Shown: in pieces, positions 33,194-43,763 of the stretch
Layout: each line of letters opens with the position of its first letter
Numbering within the stretch: the stretch's first letter is position 1
NCBI GenBank assembly: GCA_024220505.1
Contig: JAKZZE010000040.1
Coordinates: 218,397 to 282,396, forward strand
DNA length: 64,000 bases
Direction: 5' to 3'
Source: Rhizopus arrhizus
Lineage: Eukaryota; Mucoromycota; Mucoromycetes; Mucorales; Rhizopodaceae
Translations under genes and position numbers: made by a program
The notes under the pieces: model-generated
Database searches by the model: none
What the model was told of the DNA's origin: nothing
The model's input: only the letters and a program-made list of their open reading frames with translations

Positions 33194-34285
33194 TTAAAGC
33201 AGCAAGTTGATTTCATCCAACTCTATTTCACCACCAAAAGCCCAAGCGATAGTCTCTTCAGTTATATTTTCTTTTTTGATGAAGTCAGGAACAGGTAACG
33301 AGCATTTTCTTTGTATACGAGGAAGAAATTGGATGCTGCTATTTCCAGTTCTTTGCCTCTTTGCCTTGTCACTTGCTACTTGATCATCCAACAGCTTGAA
33401 GAATTCGGTACGCTGAATGTTGGATAATTAGCTGATTACGCTTAAAAAGATATAAATCAGACTTACTGCAGGTGATCTGTACTTTGGTACGCGAACTTCA
33501 AAATAATCAACTGTTTTCTTGTACAAGACAGACATGCGTTCCTTTTAAGTGAAAGGAGTTATTCTATCTGGATTTTGCTCCAGAAGAATTTCCTCCACCT
33601 TGTCGATTGTATCATTGTTGTACATGTCTTCTTCTTCAGACATGTATTGCTGTTGAAGCAAATACTCACAGTTTGGATAGCTTTCGCAAACGCCTTGATC
33701 CTTGTACTGCTCGTATATAGCCTTACGAGCTCTTGTTTTCTAAAAAAGCAAAGTTAGTTATGCAAGTACAATACTCTATGTGGCACTTACAGCGCTTCTA
33801 CGGGTGACTTTTGCTGCTTTTCGTTTTCTTATAAATTCTTCAACTGAATCTTCCTCTTCACCCGTGGATATTCCCGCCTTCTTTGTATAATATTGACGCT
33901 CGAGGTACTTGCGCAAATCGCGGTTGTTGGTATTTTTATATGAATAATGACTATTCACATAATCCTGCGGCAATTTAAATACTCTTTGATTTTCAGCAGA
34001 CTTCAGAGGCTTTTCAAGAACTTATTGAGATGATGGGGGCAAGTTGTTGTAGTGATTTCTCGCAGTATCCTATATTTCAGAGAAAAGCGATTAGTATATT
34101 TGTTTAAAATTGAATTTTAATATTCTTAATTTAACAGCAGTAGCAATCGGCTTTGCGCCTTTGCCTGATTCTGCTTCAAGCTCAGGAACAACAACACGAG
34201 AAGGAACAGCGATTGGTTGCCCAATAGAGCTAAAGTCACGAGCATTGGCAGGAGCAGGGTTGAATTGAATACCACGATCAGACAT
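33194..34285 (-). pseudogene. ORF1 of CACTG element, broken copy C
   Basis: This matches the gene at 3574-4914 on the other strand. Exon 1 starts MSDRGIQFNPAPANARD but lacks about 70 codons, so VVPEL is joined directly to EAESGKGAKP and the coiled coil is lost. Exon 3 has the TAA before KERM that copy A has (33545-33550). Exon 4 ends LDEINLLL. Other exons show small changes. It cannot give the full protein. Confidence 0.85.
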
Positions 34286-35250
34286 ATTGTTATAAGAGTA
34301 ATTTGAAATAAAGATAAGTGAACTTGGCATCAAAATTGAATCTTCCTTAAATATTATCGAGTTTACAATGAAACTCAGTCTTAGTATAGCAAAAAAATAT
34401 AAAAAGATTTCCTTTTCGAAATTTTGTTCCTTTTTTTTTTCTTTCTGTTCAGCAATTTCCTTTTTCAACATCACTCCGGTTATCGGAAGGTAAGTAAAAA
34501 GAAAAAAAAGAAAAAGAAAAAGAAAAAAAGAAAACTTTGGTTCTAACATGTTGTAGGCATTCATACATGTATTCATGGTTGCTGTAGTTCCTTTGGTTCT
34601 TTGCATATCTGCTCAAAAGGTAAATACATTCATATCTTTCAATAATGTCTGTTAAAAGTAAAATTAGATTCTTTTAGTTCGTAGCTGAAGCTTTATAGAT
34701 GTCTTGGCATCCTGTTTTGTTAGTAAAAGAGCTTTAAGGTAAATAAATCAAGTACATCATGGTTTACTTTTATTAATGTTTTATTTTATACAACTTTAGA
34801 TGCTTTGGCTTCTGTTGCTCCCTGTTGTCTATGACCTCTTATAGTTTTGGATCTATTTTACTACTGGCGCGCTTTTCTTTATGGGCTTTATTTACTACGC
34901 TCTTTTTTTGCTGCTTCTATGTCAAGGCAAGTGTATTTTCCTTTTTTTTTGCATCTACCGTTTAAATTTTTTTGTTTCATCGTTTCCATGGATCCCCTGC
35001 TCGCTTTCCCTCCTTCCCCTACCCTTTTGTAATACTGGAATGAACCAATAATATATAATCAATATGGCAATAATGCCCAAAAATAAATGAATAAAACTGC
35101 ATTTTTGACCAATAATACCGTGTTTAAGCCTATTTTATTTCCCAATATAAATCATCCAAAGCTAAATATACCCATAATAAGCCAATAAGAAAGCATTGCT
35201 AAAGAGCAACAGACGAATAAGGAAGCATTGGGAAAAGGTAACAAGCCAAT

Positions 35251-35592
35251 TGAAGTGTTTTAAGTATAAAAAATAGGACAAAGAACAATTAAGGAGACCG
35301 AACAATAGTTCTAAAGTCGAATACTTTTATTAAAGAAAGATTTCAAGGCTATTTATATTAGTTGAGCAAGACCTGAGATTAGATAACAAAAAAATAGTTA
35401 CGACCGATATGATTTGACATGTATAAGAAAAATCTTATAGACTGATGTTAATAATCAACTGTCGAGATGAAAGTGAAACTTGGCTGTTTAGGGCAGTGAT
35501 AGTTATCAGGTTCTATTCTTATTCAAACTCATTTGTAAAGATTTAGTCCAGGATGATAAGACTGTATCTTATTGACATGTCAAAACATGACA
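35251..35592. mobile_element. Solo LTR (342 bp), family L1a
   Basis: It runs TGAAGTGTTTTAAG to AAACATGACA with the duplication CCAAT at 35246-35250 and 35593-35597. It is the reverse complement of the LTR at 11631-11969 with small differences. The uninterrupted target is visible in element B (about 2590-2600, reversed). Confidence 0.9.
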
Positions 35593-35854
35593 CCAATAAA
35601 GAAGTGGTATTAAAGAGAAACGCAAGCAAGGTCCAATAGAAAGGCATCATGCTTGTGTTTCGTCGTTAAAAGAATAATGAAGCGGCGCATTGCCAAACAG
35701 TGCTACTTGGATATCGCACTGAAATAGTTAAAATTCACCGTAAACAGGTTCAACTGGACATACTGCAATAATGCTGCATAATATATGATAAATCCCGATT
35801 AACTGAGGTATATCTGAGGGCTATGATACTTTATAAATAACTATGTGCAGTGGT

Positions 35855-36309
35855 CACTGCAAATAATCGTTCCAATTCGTTACAGAATTGCGCAAGATTG
35901 ATCGTTTGGGTAGCAGATTGTTATTTTTTTTTTCGTGAAAAAAATTAAATCTCGCTGTATTGATCATTTTCGCACTTTGGAAAAAGATTTAGGTGCGAAA
36001 AAAACAAAGAAATCAAGTAATGTTGTTTTTTTCATTGTAGGGAAGATATTCATGGAGTTATTTACGTTTTAAAACGAATGCCTTTTTCTTACAGATGATC
36101 TTTTTCTGGAAAGCCTATTCTCCTTATCGTTGGAAGACCGATACCTTCTTTTTTTAATTTTTAAGGGTAAAACATGGAAATTAAAAGCACTTTGTGATTA
36201 TTTTGATCAAAAGAATACATACTAGCTTAGTGCATTTGAAGCGTGTAAGAGAATGTAACAAAATAAGGTTCCTTTATTTTTTTTATGACACGTAATATAA
36301 AAGGAAATA
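35855..36309 (+). mobile_element. CACTG element remnant H (D/E family terminus)
   Basis: It starts CACTGCAAATAATCG, the terminus type of elements D and E. It then follows the D/E transposase-side arm (compare 60870-61220) through AAAGATTTAGGTGCGAAAA and GGAAAGCCT blocks to about 36290. Nothing further of the element is present; a Tc1 remnant follows. It abuts element C with only two bases (GT) between the two termini. Confidence 0.75.
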
Positions 36310-37050
36310 CAGTAAGTGAAAAAATATGAGCAACCTTTTGGCAAAATCGACTTTTTTTGCTATATCAAAAGATGCATGCCTACTACCAGCTTGGGGCTCC
36401 TATGGTATACTTTTGGGGTCATGTGTCTTAAAACAGTAAAGGTCTCATGTAGCAATACTGGAAATTGAGAGAGGAATGAGAATGCGAATTTAAAAATTTG
36501 ACTTCCGACCAGCTTAAATTATGTACCGTATTCATATGTTTACACTTAAATCAACAAAGAACATATTGGAAGACTATATAGCGTACTTGTATGGAACTGT
36601 GAGCGTTCCTTATTGTATTCAAATAAAAGCAAGTGCAACTTCAAGAGCCCTTGGTTTCTTTTTTTTTTTTGCTCAATTTCTCTCACTACTTCTCATCATC
36701 ATGCCTAAATCTATACCAATGGAAAAGCAATTCAGAAATAAAAAATATATCACCGAATAGCATGAAGCCAGAGGATATCACAGATAAATATTACGATCAT
36801 TCTCGCACAGTTAAAAGATATACTAGGAAGCTTTTTCCATGAAATTCACACCTGTCTGCTGGAAGACATGCTATTGTCTCTTCTGCCATGAAGCACTATA
36901 TCGAGCTGTGTATTATTACTGGTCATCGAACAATAGCGAAAGAGCTATTTAGGGAGTTGGGTAAGTTTGGTTACTTGTTGATGTATAGTTCAGGAGTAAA
37001 CGCGCTGAGATCCATAATCTGCCACCGAGAGCTAAAAAAGAAGGCATTGT
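36310..37050 (+). pseudogene. Tc1 element 5' remnant with decayed transposase start
   Basis: TA plus CAGTAAGTGAAAAAATATG at 36310 looks like a Tc1 end. A start MPKSIPMEKQFRNKKYITE at 36701 and broken frames to about 37045 (KELFRELGKFGY, VNALRSI) resemble the N-terminal helix-turn-helix region of Tc1 transposases, with several stops and shifts. The right part is missing and is replaced by the repeat also seen at 22363-22510. Confidence 0.65.
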
Positions 37051-37070
37051 TTTAATCGTAAGATTAAATA

Positions 37071-38714
37071 CAGTGAGTTAAAAAACCGTTTCAGTGTTCT
37101 TCCTAAATATGGTTTTGCTACCATAACTACTGATATACTAAATAAAATGCTACATCTCATACATCATATGAAAGCGCTAGTTCTGATGTATAATACAATA
37201 TAAAAATAGTATTGCTTTTTTAATATTTGCTCCCTAAAACTTATAAAATTACTATAGTCGGTGCACTGAAACGGTTTTTTAACTCCATTAAAAAAACATA
37301 AATACCAATTACAATTATGCAGACTTCATTTTTCATTTATGCAATACACATAAAGTTAGGGGAAGAGTATAATACTTTGCATTTATTAAAAAAACAAGTA
37401 TATAAACACGTTATTTTATTAATAGACGCGTAATAAATTTCATCCTTTTTCATTTTACATTTTCAACCCAATCTTTATTAAAAATGACTCGCTCCATTTC
37501 CCAAGATACTCAAAATGATTTGAGAGTGCTCTTAGAGTCTGATTTGTCTTATGAAGAGATTGCTAATCGCTTGACTCTCTCTAAAGCTACTGTTCATCGA
37601 TATTGCAAAAAATGGAATATCCAAAGACCTGATAACACTGGCGGACGACCTCAGATCTTAACTGAAGCAAGCAAGTCCCTCATGAAGAGAATGGTAATCT
37701 TAGGACGATTGAAGTCAGGTGTTGAGGTCTTCGATTATTTTAAGGCCATTTATCCAAGGTTGACTTACAATACCACCCTAAACGCCTTAAAGAGCCTAGG
37801 ATTAAAAGCCCGACCAAAAAGAAAGGTACCTCTTTTGTCAGCAAAGCACAGGAAAGCACGCTAGGAATGGGCACTTGCTCACAGGTACTGGACTGTTGAC
37901 GACTGGAGAAAGGTTATCTTCTCTGACGAGTCGAAGATCAACGTTTGGGGCTCTGATGGAGTTGAATTCTATTGGTGTCTTCCTGGAAGCCCATTACAGC
38001 CTCATCATGTAATCCCAACCGTAAAACATGGCGGTGGAAGCGTTATGGTGTGGGCTTGTATGACTTCCCATGGAGTTGGATATATCTGCGAGATATATGA
38101 CGGCAGAATGACTGCATCCGATTACATCCATATCCTAAAAACCGAACTGGCAGATACACTTCATTACTACCGATTAGGAGATGGTGATTTCATCTTTCAG
38201 CACGATAATGATCCGAAACACACTGCCAAGATAACGACGACTTATCTTAAAGAAGAAGCAAAGTACCCAGTATTGCCTTGGCCTTCTCAATCGCCTGACC
38301 TGAACCCAATTGAGCACATGTGGCGACACTTAAAGTTGAAATTAGCTTTATATGAGCAAAGGGCAAGAGGTGTCCATGAACTATGGGAAAGAATCAAAAT
38401 TGAATGGGAAACATTTGATAGAGATGTTTGTTGTAAATGTATTGATAGTATGCCGACTAGAGTTCAAGCTGTAATAAAAGCTAAGGGTGGAAATACTATA
38501 TATTAGTTAAAAAACCGTTTCAGTCATCCCCATTTTTAAAATGGCCATTACTTAAGATGTAATTTATAGATTAAGATGAGTTGTACATTGCTTTGTTGCA
38601 AAAAAGCCATATAATAACATAATAAAAAAGAACACGTATACTCCAAATATTTCTTCCAAAAAAAGGATAAATGTGTGAGTTTCAATTTTACTGAAACAGT
38701 TTTTTAACTCACTG
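37071..38714 (+). mobile_element. Tc1 element, family T6 (1644 bp)
   Basis: Inverted ends CAGTGAGTTAAAAAACCG (37071) and its inverse (to 38714), flanked by TA at 37069-37070 and 38715-38716. Inner copies of the end motif lie at 37267-37286 and 38507-38526, facing the outer ones, so there are four sites. It inserted into a copy of the 22363-22510 repeat. Confidence 0.9.
37484..38506 (+). pseudogene. Tc1 transposase with a single stop, family T6
   Basis: A 340-codon frame, MTRSISQDTQNDLRV to KGGNTIY, is complete except for TAG at 37862-37864, where relatives have leucine (KAR-L-EWA). The helix-turn-helix (EEIANRLTLSKATVHRYCKK), VIFSDESKINVWG, FQHDNDPKHTAK and SPDLNPIEHMW blocks are intact, and the second Asp and Glu are 35 residues apart. 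It is one substitution away from an open frame, so either recently inactivated or read through. Confidence 0.9.
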
Positions 38715-38716
38715 TA

Positions 38717-38870
38717 AAAAAATTTAAACAAAAAAAACATTAGCAGCAATATAAAATTAAAGTCCTTCTTTATTGTAGATTTCTTTATATTGCAAAAGGG
38801 CCTCGCTTTATGGATAAAAAGTTGGCATCTATTTATATTCTTTGTGAGCGTAGACATAAAAGATATAGAT
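38717..38870 (+). repeat. Copy of the 22363-22510 repeat, inverted
   Basis: Reverse-complement similarity to 22363-22510 covers the AGTCCTTCTTTATTG and GGGCCTCGCTTTATGG blocks. The T6 element separates it from the matching end at 37050-37068. It is the 3' flank of a lost DDE element. Confidence 0.75.
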
Positions 38871-40103
38871 TCGGTCACGATGTCGTGCTGAAGAACCAAT
38901 GATTAAGCTAAAGCTTGTCAATGTTCTAATATATGCATCTGAAATTGAACAATAGAAATAATAACCAGTCAATTAACTTTGATCTAATTACTTTTGGGGT
39001 TGACAATTGATTAGACTCTTTAGGATGACAGATATTGATCTTATTGTTCTAAATTTGGAAAAGTGTGGAATTGTTCAATCATAGCTTAATCTTTTTGTGT
39101 ATCGTTATTTATTTTAATACAATTGATATCATATAGAAAATAACTATGTTTACAACAGCAAGCTCAAAAGAGCAGCTGTTGGATGAGGAAAAACTAGCGA
39201 CAAGAACTGCATATGTTTGCAACCGGGTCTTGTGTAGTGACCTACAAGACTTTCCTAGATATCCTGCATCCAAATTTCACGACTGTCTCAGCTGTAAGCC
39301 TATTTAACGAACTTGCGCATTTCGCGTATACAATAACATCTGACTTTTTAAAAAAAGCACACTAAATTAATTTTATTTGAAGTGTAGTTTTCTACTTAAA
39401 AAGTGTGTTAATTTTTTTTATAAAATACACGAATAACTTCTCGATAGTGTATTCCGTGCAGAGTGTTTTTGTCCGGGATTTGCAACGCATCGTATAATAC
39501 CTCCTTTGAAGACATGAAATTCCAATAACAATCGTTGTACTTATGCGATGCTTTGCAAATTGATGGTGTTTTAGCTGAATTGCAAACTGTCAAACTCTAT
39601 AATAGTTTAGTGCATTGTTAATAGACAATTAGCTATATAACTGCAATTTTGCAATTCCTTGCAGCAGTTTCTTCGTAGGCAGTAAGAATTATTGCTCAGA
39701 AGATTTTTATTTGCAAAAAACATCTAATAATAATAAATCTCAGTATTGAGTTGCATGTGTTGTTTGTAGTTGAAGAAGGCAATGCACTGTTGATAGCAAA
39801 GAAAAAACTACTATACCTAACTCGATAAACACGAGGTTCGCCGCAATAATTCAACTGCGAACAAAAGCAGTTGCAAATAAAATACAGTTTATTATGTGGA
39901 TTTTTTGACTTTGGTAGTTCAAAATAATAAATAAATAAATTTGTTTTGCATATAGCAATTTAAAACGATTGTAAAGTTACTGCATTCTATACAAATACTG
40001 TACAATATTACTATTGTTCTAATTATTACGAAGTTTGATAGATTTTGTGTATGTAAAGTGGCGCATCATGTTATATGTGGGCGAGTATATACTTGCATCT
40101 CTA
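38871..40103. other. No gene recognised; one isolated Tc1-end-like relic
   Basis: A/T-rich. An open frame of about 50 codons from 39147 (MFTTASSKEQLLDEE) ending at a GTAAGC could be an exon but nothing supports it. At 39648-39688 the sequence ATTTTGCAATTCCTTGCAGC with GTAGGCAGTA resembles the inverse of the T5-family left end (compare 42837-42880). Confidence 0.4.
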
Positions 40104-41751
40104 CACTAGGTGAAAAAATAGGGACAACCTACCCTAAAATAATTTTTAACTTTTTTTTTTTCTCTTCCACTCCGTGCGACATCCAAGCCATGCCTATAGA
40201 GCGTAACCTTAGGTAGTGAGTATTACGTTTCCCACATATAAAACTGATCAGGATAACATATGGCGAAAGAAAAGAGGAAATAGTTGCAATAATTTTATAA
40301 TCGTTATATTATAAAATGAGTAGTATTTATTTAATAACGAGTAAATCTCCCTTTTGATTTGATTACCGCTGCTATGCGATCAGGCATGCTGTCAATGTAA
40401 CTTCTACAAACATCTTTATCTAGCTTGTTCCATTCAGAGTCCACTCGTTCCCATAGCTCGTCGATGTTTCTGGCCTTTCGTTCATAAAGGCTTAACCTAA
40501 GTTTCAGCAAGTGCCACATATGCTCTATAGGATTCAGATCCGGACTGTTAGGTGGCCAATCGTTAATGTACTGGACCTTGTTTTGTTGGAGCCATGACAT
40601 TGTTGATTTCGACTTGTGCTTTGGGTCGTTATCTTGTTAAAAGTAAATAGTGCGCTTGTTCATACCATAGTACTTTAGCGTTTCCATGTAAGTTGTTCCA
40701 AGAATATGCTGGTACACCAAGGAGTCCATAGTACCATCGTATACCTGGCACACATATCCTGATCACTCACTGGTTATACATCCCCACATTATCAATTTGC
40801 CGCCACCATGCTTCACTGAAAGATCTATGTGGTGTGGACGAAGGACATCACCAGGCTGGGTCCAATAGTATCTGCAGCCATCAGATCCCCAAATGTTGAT
40901 CTTCGTTTCATCGGAGAACACTACTTGATGCCACTGTTGTATAGACCAGTTTTGGTACTTCTTTGCCCATGCTAACCTCTGCTTGCGGTGGTTATTAGTT
41001 AAAAGAGGCTGCTTCTTTTTACGCCTAGAATAAAAATCCATTGATACAAGGACGTTTATTGCTGAACGGTAAGTCATAGAATACCCAAGTTGTATGAGCA
41101 TCCGATGTACATCCTTGGCTATCTTTAGGGCTCCTTTAATCAGTAATACCATGATATATTCCTTCGTAGCAGATGACACAAGTGTATGTCTACCACGTGT
41201 TGCGGGTACCATTGGCCCAAATAGCTTGTTTCTATATCTCCTAACTGTCTTGGGATGGATACCAAATTTACCAACAATATCCTTTGGGCTTCTATTGCTC
41301 ATCAGTGCAGACTTGATGCTGTCTTGCGTGTCTTGAGGTAAAGCGCGAAGCATAAGTAAGAGAAATTTCGCAGGAAGTAAGATGAATATAACGAAAAAAA
41401 AGAATGTATGAATGAGGGAAAACAACATCCATTTTATATTATTAATTATAGGAACGTGCATAGCTAATATTAGAATTGGTTTGCATTTTAATTATAACTG
41501 ACATTCCAGGTCAAACTAGAAGAGTACGAAACATGGTCTAAAACTGAGCTGTGGAGTATCTAAAATTCGGCCAATTATATATGCATTACTCCCTCATTTT
41601 CCATAGTTGGCTCATCATATTTTGATGAAATACTTCATACATTAACCTCGGTTTAATATCTTGCTAGCGTCATGAGGCGACCTTCTCTTAATGCTATATG
41701 CTGCATGAAATGAAATTTTCGAAAAGGTTGTCCCTATTTTTTCACCTAGTG
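40104..41751 (-). mobile_element. Tc1 element, family T7 (1648 bp)
   Basis: Perfect-looking inverted ends CACTAGGTGAAAAAATAGGG (40104) and inverse (to 41751), flanked by TA at 40102-40103 and 41752-41753. One transposase pseudogene is on the minus strand. Confidence 0.9.
40331..41353 (-). pseudogene. Tc1 transposase with two stops, family T7
   Basis: The frame from MLRALPQDTQDSIKSAL (41353) to KGRFTRY has the usual 340 codons. I choose this start because it aligns with other copies; upstream codons are hydrophobic leader sequence. A TGA (about 40763) falls after WGCITSE and a TAA (about 40637) replaces CAA before QDNDPKHK, which fits a C-to-T change. No frameshift is visible. VVFSDETKINIWG and SPDLNPIEHMWH remain; Asp-Glu spacing is 35. 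Confidence 0.9.
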
Positions 41752-41883
41752 TAAGTTGCTCTTTGTGCGCCGTTTCAACGAGTAATTTTATTTGGCCATC
41801 CGGCTGGTAAATTTTATCCGTTTTGAAAATTAAATGACGATTTCAAAAAAATACTTCGCTGTTACCTAAAAAAAAAGAAAACC

Positions 41884-42842
41884 ATGGTTCTTTCGTATAA
41901 AAATCATTACCCAAGCTCAAACTCAGCTAACCCTGGGAAGAACACACCCAACAATTCAAACTATGCTTGGATCAAGGTCGTTATGACGAATATCTCATGT
42001 TTGAAACACCCTCCTCCTGGCAAAATGATCTAAATCGAAAAAACCGTTCTCCTGCCGCTTCTCGTCGCAGCAGCGTTGCATCTGCAGATTCGTTATTTAG
42101 CAATGTGTCTAATGACCAACATCCCTCGACCATCCGTCCGTTTATCAAAGGAATGGAAAAGCACTGTATTTTAGTGGATGTTACTGATGTGAAAGATGCT
42201 GAATTGTTAAAAAAGGCATTTCAAGAATTTAATGAAGTTAAAAGTGAGAATAAGGACGGCGATGAAGACTACCTTGGTGGCTCGTTAATTAAGCGTACCT
42301 ATCTGAATCGCACATTCATTGAAACGCAATGGACCCTTGGTAGCCGGGGCTATACCACTATTTTGAGTGATGGTATCACTTTGTCCGATGGCACCTTTGT
42401 GAAAGGGTATAAAAGTCTTCCTTCTGATGCCAAAATCGTCCGTTCGAGGCTTGAAAGATTACCTCTCCGCCCTGTTAAGAAGCTGACAAAAGAGATGGAA
42501 GCCAGGCTTTCTTGCTTTGGCGAAGTTCTTGACCTTGGTTTGATTAAATCAGGAGGTTGTAACGTTGGTATTGGCTATGCTACGCTGAATATCGACCCAG
42601 TTGAGAGCCCTCTTGAACGCCTGGAAAAACTTCAGAGAGTGATTGACTGGGATGATGGCGGAGGCGACATTCGTCATGTATATCTGCAATGGGATGAGAT
42701 GCCACCCTTCCACCGTATTTGCCAGAAAGAGGATCATTGTAGAGCCGACTGCCCTGACCTGAAAAAGTACTTGAAGTGCTACAACTGTAACAAGAAGGGG
42801 CACATGATGCGTAACTGTCTCCGCAACAACCATATGCAGTAG
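41884..42842 (+). pseudogene. Gag-like / LINE ORF1-like RNA-binding protein, truncated
   Basis: The open frame 41967-42842 (MDQGRYDEYLMFETPSS) includes an RNA-binding-like middle region and ends in zinc knuckles: FHRICQKEDHCRADC (first cysteine apparently lost) and the complete CX2CX4HX4C knuckle CYNCNKKGHMMRNC. An in-phase-like upstream start at 41884 (MVLSYKNHYPSSNSANPG) joins only if one base is missing near 41963. The frame is cut at 42837 by the T5-family element, which supplies the last codons. Such proteins coat element RNA. No reverse transcriptase follows, so it is an orphan. LTR-element Gag is the alternative. Confidence 0.65.
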
Positions 42843-43763
42843 GTCAAAAAACTGCTGCAAGGAATTGCAAAATACCGGTTTTACAGATGGTTGCTTATGA
42901 ATACTGCACGAAACTATCTCAAACATTGATTGTTTGTACGCCACTAGAAAGGGCATTTATTCGTCGATTATCGGATATGGGCAATGGTTATTGGTGGAAT
43001 TTGATATTGCTAAAGGGAATATTATAAACATCCGGCATTTTTTACTTGTTTACATATGTTTGGAATAACGAATTTTAATACGACCCAACCGGTTGTTATC
43101 ATGATTTTTCACGTTCTTGACATGATTAGAATGTTGCCAGTACATAAAAGCGCTTAAAATTCCTTTATTCTAAATTTTAAATTGTCTTACTTAACTTATT
43201 TCTCTTTTTTATCTTATTACCAATTGCATGCTTAAACGACTACCAGAAAAAAAAGTAAACGATCTCAAACAAGCATTAACTGGATCCACATCAACGTACG
43301 ATATTGCTAAGGAGATTGGAGTACATGAATCAACTGTTAATAGATACTCTAGGCGGTTGTTTTCAAATAGGACAATAAACACAGGTGGTAGACCTACATT
43401 AGTCTCCAAAGTGACGAAGCGACTAATCAAAAGAAGAGTCATTGAAGGGGTTCTAAAGACTGCCAAAGAGGTACACCGGGAGCTGGTTCAACTTGGCTAT
43501 GATATCTCATACCAGTCAGCAATTAACGTACTGAAATCAATGGAGTTCCATTCTTCAATAAAAAAAGAAGCCGTTTCTGACAAAAGCTCATATGCAGCAT
43601 CGATTAGAATGGGCCAAGAAACATCAGGATTGGACAGTGGAAGAATGGCCAAAAGTTGTCTTTTCTGATGAAACCAAGATTAACACATGGGGCTCTGATG
43701 GTTGTAAGTATTATTGGAAAAGACCAAGTGATCCTCTTCAACCGCATCATCTAGAGTTTACAC
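42837..43763 (+). mobile_element. Tc1 element, family T5, 3' truncated
   Basis: It begins CAGTAGGTCAAAAAACTGCT, close to the T5 end at 29114, and follows T5 until about 43763 inside the transposase, where unrelated sequence starts. The base pair before the end is TG rather than TA, so the duplication is altered. Confidence 0.82.
43228..43763 (+). pseudogene. Tc1 transposase, family T5, truncated copy
   Basis: MLKRLPEKKVNDLKQAL with its helix-turn-helix (IAKEIGVHESTVNRYSRR) reads to about 43560, where an A run (AAAAAAA) has lost or gained a base. The frame resumes as HMQHRLEWAKKHQDWTVEEW and VVFSDETKINTWG. It stops at HHLEFT, before the second catalytic Asp. It has intact CAG and TGG codons where the 29505 copy has TAG, so it helps date changes there. 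Confidence 0.88.

Larger units (their letters stand above)
32806..35852 (-). mobile_element. Non-autonomous CACTG element C, left portion
   Basis: Reading on the minus strand from 35852: terminus CACTGCACATAG, left arm, ORF1 relic (34285-33194), then directly the right arm (33100-32806) with no transposase gene, the same internal junction as element A. The arm stops at the inversion edge and continues at 48502-51039. A solo LTR sits at 35251-35592. Without later insertions the whole element would be about 3.6 kb. Confidence 0.82.

Noticed and set aside
39147..39300. Short frame with a splice-donor-like end
   Set aside because: Only about 50 codons, with no partner exon or homologue in the window.
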